From NCBI GenBank assembly GCA_028284155.1, contig JANQSF010000157.1:1-64000 (forward strand): a DNA stretch of 64,000 bases. The letters are read 5' to 3'. The notes beneath the pieces were generated by a model. It was not told the DNA's origin. It worked only from the letters and a program-made list of their open reading frames with translations, and ran no database searches. This DNA is from Phycisphaeraceae bacterium. GTDB lineage: Bacteria > Planctomycetota > Phycisphaerae > Phycisphaerales > Phycisphaeraceae. A program made the translations under genes and the position numbers. This document shows, in pieces, positions 58,579 to 64,000 of this stretch (position 1 is the stretch's first letter; each line of letters begins with the position of its first letter).

Positions 58579-61500
58579 TTACGTGACCGCTTCGCCGTCG
58601 GGGGCGTCGTCGACGACCGGCTGTTGACCGGCCGAGATGTCCTCGCGTTTGATCGGTGCCTCGTCTGCGGGAACGGTGTCGGATGCACGGCCGACCTGTC
58701 CGCCGTCGTCGTGCTGTCCGTTGGTGTGCGCGATGGGCACAGCCACGTCGGCGGAGCGGATGTGCAGGTCGCGTTGCGGGAAGGCGATCTCGATGCCCGC
58801 CTCGCGGAAGACCTGATCGATCTGCATGTGCAGGTCGTTCATGGTGGCCAGGCGGTTGTCCAGGTCGGGCAGGTACGCGCGGACGACGAAGTCGAGCGTG
58901 CTCTCGCCGAACGTGGTGAACGTGACCACCGGTTTAGGTTCTTCCAGCACGATGGGGTGGTCGTGGCATACTTTGAGCATCAGCTCGCGCGCCTTGTTCG
59001 TGTCCGAGCCGTACGCGACACCAACATTGAGCACGAGCCGATTGATCTTGTCCGACAGCGTCCAATTCAGAAGTCGGCCGGTGACGAACTCCTTGTTCGG
59101 CACGACAAACTCTTTGCGGTCGAAGTCGGTAATGGTCGTGGCACGGATGCGGATTCGGCTGACGACGCCGGTCGTTTCGCCGACTGTCACGACATCGCCG
59201 ACGCGGATGGGCCGTTCGAACAGGAGGATGATGCCGGAGATGAAGTTGGCGAAGATCTCCTGCAGGCCGAATCCCAGGCCGACGCCCAGCGCGGCGATGA
59301 GCCACTGCGCCTGCGACCAGCCGATGCCGATCAGGTGGAAGGCGTAGAAGATGCCGATCGCCGCAATGACGTACTGGCAGATCGTCGCGACGGCGTAGCG
59401 CGTGCCCTGCGTCATCGCGAGGCGGCGCAGGACGCTGATCTCCAGCACGCCGGGCACGTTCTTGGTGGCGATTATGGTGATCAGGATGACCACGGCCAAC
59501 AGGGCGATCGAGCCGAGCGTGACGTATTTGGCCGGCGTCTCGCCGTCGGCCGGCACGGTCTCCCAGATGTTCACGCCGTCGAGGATGCCCAGCGCCGGCA
59601 GGACGGCGGCCCAGACGAACCAGAGTGTCAGGATCAGCCCCGCGCCGATCGAAGCGCGGAGCAGCTTGCGCGCGTGTTCGTTGACGCGGGCCAGGTCGAT
59701 CTCGATCTTTTCGCCGATCTTCGGAAGCGTGGTGACCTCCTCGCCGCCGGGGGTCGCGGCGACCTCCGTGCTGGCTCGCAGCGCCATCTCGCGCTTGAGC
59801 TGGGCCTGTTCGACCGCCAGCCGGGCCGACGCCACGGCCAACCAGCGCAGGACCAGGTCGTGGACGACCAGCGCGGCGACGCAGATGCCCAGCGTCGAGG
59901 CCAACCGCTTACTCAACTCCAGGGCGGTGTGGTAGTAGCCCAGCCCGGCCAACAGGATCATGACGACGGGAAGCAACGACGCGGCCGCGAACACGACGTA
60001 ACGAAGACTCCAGAGATAGCCCTTGCGGCGGCGGGCCACAACCGTGGCGATGACACCGCTGTTGGGTCGGAACACGCGCGCCAGCACGGCCGACAGGATG
60101 CCCATCACAACGATGAACGACGCTCGGCCGACGCTGTGGTCGGCAGCGTCGTCGCCGTGCGCCGTGAACAGGGTGACCACCGCGGCCAACGGCACGATGG
60201 CGATGAGCAGGAACGTCAAGCTGCGCCGCAGCATGCGCCGCGCGCCGGCGTCCCACCGAAAATGCGCGCCGCCGAGGTTTGGGTCGCGACAGAGGATTCC
60301 AAAGAATCGCAGACCAAGCGTCAGGTAAGAAGCGACCATCAACGCCGCGCCGGCCGAGCGCGCCAATTCGTATTCCACGGTCGGCGGCGATTGGCGCAGC
60401 AGGAAGCCGACCGTGAACATCACCAGCGGGATCGGCAACGCCAGCAGCAGGTCGCTGCCCAAGACGATCAACGCGTCGACATACGTGTCGTCGTTGATCT
60501 TCGAGACGTGCTTGGCCGTCTCGCGGATCATCCGCTTGAGCCTTGTCCGCACGACCAGCAGCGCGGTCAGGACGATCGCGACGATGGCGACGAGGTAGGG
60601 CCAGCGCGCCACCGCGTCGACCAGGCCCTTGCCCGCGTCCCGCCAAGCCGTCGGCGAGGCGAGCCACCGCAGCGCCCGGCCCATCTGCTCCCAGGTTGTC
60701 ACGCCCAGGCGCGAACCGCTGGGCGTCCAGAGCAGTCGCTCGTCCAGAAACGCCGCGTACGCTTCGACCTGCTCCAGCGTCCGCTGTTGCTCGGTCGCCA
60801 AGTCACCCAGGCGATTGCGGTACTCGCGGTAATCCTTGTCCAGCTTCTCGAGGTTCTCTTTCTGCTTGGTCAATTTGTCAAGGAGATCGGCGCGGATCTT
60901 CTCCCGCTGGTCTTCCGGCAGGCTGTCGATCTCCTTCTCGGCCATCAGTTCATTGACAGCCGACTCCAGGTCTTCCAGTTCGCGCAGTCGATCTTCGACC
61001 TTGATGTGCCGGAACCGCGTCTGCCGGATCGTTTCGTCGCGCTCCCTGTTCTGGCGTTGGATCACGGACAGTTCGGGCAGTTTGCGGCGCTGGTCGCGCA
61101 GCTCCTGCCCCATTTCGCCGCTGAGGCCCAGCGCCTCCAGCTTCTCTTTGGCGCTTTGTAGGTTTTTTTCGACCCGCGTCGCCTGGTCGCCGGCGGCTTT
61201 GATCTTCTCGGCAACGCTCTTACTAGCCTCGCCGACGCTCTTGGCCTCCTCGGCGAACTGTTCGGTCTGCTCGGTCAACTCGACGATGGCCGGGTGCTTG
61301 CCCTGCGCCGCGGCCTGGACCGCGGCGCGTCGGGCGGCTTCCAGGTCGGCCTGCCGCTCGGCGGCGCGCATCGTCTCGATCCGCTGGGTCAATTCGTCGA
61401 CGGTTTGCTGGGCCAATTCCGTCTGGCGCTGCGCCAGCGCGCGCTGCGCGGTGCGCAGCCGTTGGCGGACGTCTACCGTCGCCGACTCGAGTTCGAGCTT

Positions 61501-62271
61501 GCGCTGCTCGGCCTGCCGCCAGCGCTGACGCGCCTGCAGCGCGATGCGCTTGGCTTCGGTCAGCTCGGCCGGCTCGCCGTCCGGCGGTTTGGCTGACAGC
61601 GCCGTCTCGATCTCCTGCAACTTTGTCTTGTTGGCCACGAGCTCGGCTGCGCGTTCTTCCGGCCGAGTCTTTAACGCTTGCAGCAACTGATCGATCGACT
61701 TGAGCCGATCACGCAGCGTTGTCAGCTTGGCCGTCTCATCGGCCAGGCGTTGCTCGACCTGTTTGATCGGCGCGTCGTCGAGTAGGTCGGTGATCGGTGG
61801 GGCCTGGGTCGGCAGGGCCGCCAGCTCGTCCTCCGCCTGTTTGGTCAGGTCGCCTGCCGACTGCGGGCCGGGCTGCACGAGCTGGTCGAACGCCGCGGCC
61901 CGCGTCTCGTCCGCGGACGCGTCGGACAACGCCTTGAGCGCCACGTCTTTGTATGCCGCCTCGATCTTCGCCTTGGTGTCGTCGTCGAGTGTCGTGCTTT
62001 CTTTGGCGGCGGTGCGCTTGGCCTCGATCGCCTCGGTTGTCAGGCCGTTCTCCTCAGGCGCGGCGATCGGCGGCTGCGGTTGAGGCTGAGGTTGATTCTG
62101 GGCAAACGACGCAACCGCGAGTGCGGCGATGCAGCACACGGCCAGAACGAGATGCGATAGGCGGCGGGTCAAACGATCGGTCCTCTGATCGGGGTACGCA
62201 TTGTCCAACATTAAGAGTAGGCCCGCACGGGTTGGCAGTAGATCGGAATCCACGGAATTGGGCCGACTCAT
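58579..62271 (-). CDS. Large mechanosensitive channel, MscS family (MscK/MscM-like)
   Basis: A 1230-residue channel protein. A signal peptide (SHLVLAVCCIAALAVASFAQ) precedes a long coiled-coil domain (about 80-550; AEQRKLELESATVDVRQRLR), at least eight membrane helices, and the MscS pore and beta domain: QWLIAALGVGLGFGLQEIFA then NFISGIILLFERPIRVGDVV, TVGETTGVVSRIRIRATTIT, and FVVPNKEFVTGRLLNWTLSD. The channel releases solutes during hypo-osmotic shock. ATG 62271 overlaps the preceding HrpB stop (ATGA); ATG 62211 starts closer to the signal peptide and is the alternative. The C-terminal tail is acidic. Confidence 0.92.
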   Translation of the reverse strand: MSRPNSVDSDLLPTRAGLLLMLDNAYPDQRTDRLTRRLSHLVLAVCCIAALAVASFAQNQPQPQPQPPIAAPEENGLTTEAIEAKRTAAKESTTLDDDTKAKIEAAYKDVALKALSDASADETRAAAFDQLVQPGPQSAGDLTKQAEDELAALPTQAPPITDLLDDAPIKQVEQRLADETAKLTTLRDRLKSIDQLLQALKTRPEERAAELVANKTKLQEIETALSAKPPDGEPAELTEAKRIALQARQRWRQAEQRKLELESATVDVRQRLRTAQRALAQRQTELAQQTVDELTQRIETMRAAERQADLEAARRAAVQAAAQGKHPAIVELTEQTEQFAEEAKSVGEASKSVAEKIKAAGDQATRVEKNLQSAKEKLEALGLSGEMGQELRDQRRKLPELSVIQRQNRERDETIRQTRFRHIKVEDRLRELEDLESAVNELMAEKEIDSLPEDQREKIRADLLDKLTKQKENLEKLDKDYREYRNRLGDLATEQQRTLEQVEAYAAFLDERLLWTPSGSRLGVTTWEQMGRALRWLASPTAWRDAGKGLVDAVARWPYLVAIVAIVLTALLVVRTRLKRMIRETAKHVSKINDDTYVDALIVLGSDLLLALPIPLVMFTVGFLLRQSPPTVEYELARSAGAALMVASYLTLGLRFFGILCRDPNLGGAHFRWDAGARRMLRRSLTFLLIAIVPLAAVVTLFTAHGDDAADHSVGRASFIVVMGILSAVLARVFRPNSGVIATVVARRRKGYLWSLRYVVFAAASLLPVVMILLAGLGYYHTALELSKRLASTLGICVAALVVHDLVLRWLAVASARLAVEQAQLKREMALRASTEVAATPGGEEVTTLPKIGEKIEIDLARVNEHARKLLRASIGAGLILTLWFVWAAVLPALGILDGVNIWETVPADGETPAKYVTLGSIALLAVVILITIIATKNVPGVLEISVLRRLAMTQGTRYAVATICQYVIAAIGIFYAFHLIGIGWSQAQWLIAALGVGLGFGLQEIFANFISGIILLFERPIRVGDVVTVGETTGVVSRIRIRATTITDFDRKEFVVPNKEFVTGRLLNWTLSDKINRLVLNVGVAYGSDTNKARELMLKVCHDHPIVLEEPKPVVTFTTFGESTLDFVVRAYLPDLDNRLATMNDLHMQIDQVFREAGIEIAFPQRDLHIRSADVAVPIAHTNGQHDDGGQVGRASDTVPADEAPIKREDISAGQQPVVDDAPDGEAVT

Positions 62272-64000
62272 CGCCACTCGTGCTTGGGGTACCGCCGTCG
62301 CAGGTCTTTCTTAAGTTCGGGATAGGTCGTTTCCCAGAAGCTGGCTAGGTCGTCGGTGACCTGTACGGGGCGGCGGTGCGGGCCGAGAATTTCCATCAGG
62401 ACGCGTTGCGCGCCGCCGGCGACGGTGGGCGTGTCGGTCAGGCCATACAACTGCTGGATCGTGGCTGCGCCGCGGACGCTCGGCTCGGGGCTTGACTGAT
62501 AGGTGAGTCTCATCCGAGAACCGGCGGGTAGCGACACGGCAGTGGGTGACATCTGTTCGACGAAGCGCTGGTCGTCCCACGACAGGGCGTTCATGACGGG
62601 CGTGAGGCAGTCGCGATCTCGTACTTGGTTCAGTCGTGTCGCGCCGCGCACCAGCTCGTGCAGCACGAGCCGCAGTTCGTCGTCGTCGTACGCGATCAGG
62701 CCGCGCTTGGGTCGCCACGCGGCGACGCAGCGCGCGCGGTCGATCCATTGCGTGACCGACTTGTCCCATCGCTTGAGCGGGCGCAGCTCGTTCTGCCAGA
62801 GGTGTTCGACAAGCAGGTCGGCCGCGGCGTCGAGGTCAACATCCTCGGCGGCGTTTCGTCTTGTTTCGTCGATCACGAGGTCGTTGAAGACGCGTTGTTC
62901 AGCTTGTTCAACAGACGCTGTGTCGTCGTTCCAAACGGCCTGGCTGCGGGTCGCCAGTTGATCGGGAAAGACCTCGCCCAGCAGGTCGGGTTCGACGAGG
63001 CTGACCATTGAAAGCGACGTGCGGACGTTGTCGCCGTGCCCGACCTCGCGCACGTCGAGCGCGACGAGGACGCCGGGGCGTTGGACGGCGCTGCGCTTGT
63101 CAATCACGACGCGCCTTCGGCCGGGCATGTCGCAGTTGGGGCGTTCGGCTGAACGTCGGACAGCGATGTGATCCGGGAACGACGCGAGCAACGCGGCGAT
63201 CAGGTCGCGTTCGGTTTCGTCTGACGTCTTCCGGGTCGCGGCGGGCGAGTCGTGGTCAACGCTTTTCTGAATCGAACGCAGTTGTTCGACGGCCTGCCGC
63301 ACCTCGCGCGCGGCCTGTGCGTGTACGCCGATCGCCTCGCAGGCGGCGCGGTCGAATCGCACGGCGTGGGCCAGGTCGAACGCGCGCTCTGCCACGATCA
63401 AGTCGGACATCGGTTCGCCGCCGACCTGTTCGATGAGTTGCGGCTTGGGCGGGCCGATCAGGATGGGTCGGTCGCTGATCAGGGCGACCCATTTGCAAGC
63501 CCGGTCGTCGCAGCCTCGGCGGCGGGCTTCGACCAGCATGCGCGACAGACGCGGGTGCAACGGGTAGCGGGCCATCCGTCGGCCGAGGTCGGTGAGCTTG
63601 AGATCGCCGTTGAGTGCGCCGAGTTGTTGCAGGACGTTGTGCGCGTGTGACACGGCGTCTTGTGCCGGCGGGTCGAGCCAGTCGAACGCGTCGATCGGCT
63701 GACCGGTCAGGGCCTGCACCTGCAACGCGGCTTCGCACAGGTCGATCCGTTGAACCTCGGGCGCGAGCTGCGCGGGCCGGTGCTTGTGTTCGACCTGCGG
63801 CCAGAGTCGCACGCACGTGCCGGGCGCGGTTCGGCCGGCCCGCCCGGCGCGTTGTTCGGCTGAGGCCTGGCTGATCGGCTCGGCCAGCAGGACGTTCAAC
63901 CCACGCTGCACGTCGTAGCGCGGCGACTTGGCTAACCCGCTGTCGACGACGTGTCGCACGCCGTCGATGGTGATCGACGTCTCAGCCACGTTGGTCGAAA
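62268..64000 (-). CDS. HrpB-type DEAH helicase, C-terminal part (cut by window edge)
   Basis: The N-terminal part lies beyond the right edge. What remains begins in motif V (TNVAETSITIDGVRHVVDSG), then motif VI (QRAGRAGRTAPGTCVRLW), the HA2 domain (ALNGDLKLTDLGRRMARYPL, HPRLSRMLVEARRRG) and an HrpB-specific C-terminus with PEVQRIDLCEAALQV and a long beta-rich end (RVLMEILGPHRRPVQVTDDL, ASFWETTYPELKKDLRRRYP). HrpB proteins are ATP-dependent helicases of unclear role in bacteria. Its stop overlaps the channel gene's ATG. Symbol is left blank because the window holds only part of the gene. Confidence 0.9.
   Translation of the reverse strand, partial: STNVAETSITIDGVRHVVDSGLAKSPRYDVQRGLNVLLAEPISQASAEQRAGRAGRTAPGTCVRLWPQVEHKHRPAQLAPEVQRIDLCEAALQVQALTGQPIDAFDWLDPPAQDAVSHAHNVLQQLGALNGDLKLTDLGRRMARYPLHPRLSRMLVEARRRGCDDRACKWVALISDRPILIGPPKPQLIEQVGGEPMSDLIVAERAFDLAHAVRFDRAACEAIGVHAQAAREVRQAVEQLRSIQKSVDHDSPAATRKTSDETERDLIAALLASFPDHIAVRRSAERPNCDMPGRRRVVIDKRSAVQRPGVLVALDVREVGHGDNVRTSLSMVSLVEPDLLGEVFPDQLATRSQAVWNDDTASVEQAEQRVFNDLVIDETRRNAAEDVDLDAAADLLVEHLWQNELRPLKRWDKSVTQWIDRARCVAAWRPKRGLIAYDDDELRLVLHELVRGATRLNQVRDRDCLTPVMNALSWDDQRFVEQMSPTAVSLPAGSRMRLTYQSSPEPSVRGAATIQQLYGLTDTPTVAGGAQRVLMEILGPHRRPVQVTDDLASFWETTYPELKKDLRRRYPKHEWR

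Noticed and set aside
58453..61161. 902-codon plus-strand frame opposite the mechanosensitive channel
   Set aside because: Composition (Arg, Asp, Gln, His, Val runs) and lack of any domain mark it as an antisense shadow; the channel on the other strand has complete family motifs.
1..64000. tRNA, rRNA, CRISPR array, insertion sequence or prophage
   Set aside because: No cloverleaf with TTCRA loop, no conserved rRNA blocks, no regularly spaced direct repeats and no transposase or phage genes were seen; the Xer gene has the chromosome-dimer-type motif set and no mobile-element context.

Overview
This is a GC-rich, densely coded bacterial segment that most likely comes from a planctomycete, probably of the Phycisphaerae type. 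Supporting signs: a PEP-CTERM secreted protein, several prepilin-like proteins with an AFTL/GFTL leader, a sulfatase with a CCPTR active site, a PQQ propeller carrying an inserted Rossmann-like domain, very acidic small proteins, a FlgM, a Maf-type (DUF115) protein and many long palindromic intergenic repeats. The assignment is inferred from gene content and style, not from a marker gene. I saw no rRNA, tRNA, CRISPR array, prophage or insertion sequence.

Layout. 1-11.3 kb: D-Ala-D-Ala ligase, YqgE/AlgH, a prepilin-like protein, a PEP-CTERM protein, a seven-iron ferredoxin, a free-standing copy of the C-terminal domain of B12-dependent ribonucleotide reductase, a Maf-type protein followed by a nucleotidyltransferase/degenerate radical-SAM/SPASM fusion, an AraC regulator and a Nudix hydrolase. 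11.5-13.3 kb: small conserved unknowns, one with an almost purely Asp/Glu tail, and two small membrane proteins.

13.3-27.6 kb: the centrepiece, fifteen genes on the minus strand read from 27.6 down to 13.3 kb. They form a hybrid type II secretion/type IV pilus machine: two GspG-like pseudopilins, a small membrane protein, a GspH-like pseudopilin, PilM, PilN, PilO, a GspC/PilP-like protein, secretin, TPR lipoprotein, response regulator, HD-GYP, STAS, GspE, GspF. A regulatory block (receiver, cyclic-di-GMP phosphodiesterase-type and STAS proteins) sits between secretin and motor, which suggests the machine is gated by second messenger or phosphorylation.

28-35.5 kb: another prepilin-like protein, a FixL/FixJ-like two-component pair, a Xer recombinase overlapping a small Cys-rich gene, a large lipoprotein and a secreted tandem-cysteine protein. 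35.8-38.8 kb: a sugar block (zinc polyol dehydrogenase, AlsE-like epimerase, xylose-isomerase-like TIM barrel). 39-44.7 kb: a parvulin-type PPIase lipoprotein, YraN, a KADE-repeat lipoprotein, FlgM, a sulfatase and a small helical protein. 44.9-54.9 kb: a four-gene minus-strand membrane cluster (BatA-like, DUF4175-like, VWA/amidotransferase-like, prenyltransferase-repeat protein). 55-64 kb: the PQQ fusion, a large MscS-family channel and the C-terminal part of an HrpB-type helicase cut by the window edge.

Intergenic space is unusually rich in nested palindromes, including two inverted copies of a ~134 bp MITE-like element 43.5 kb apart, a near-repeated 33-mer in two places, and AT-rich inverted repeats built from GCAAAAT units. 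Where several start codons are possible, the choice is stated in the entry.
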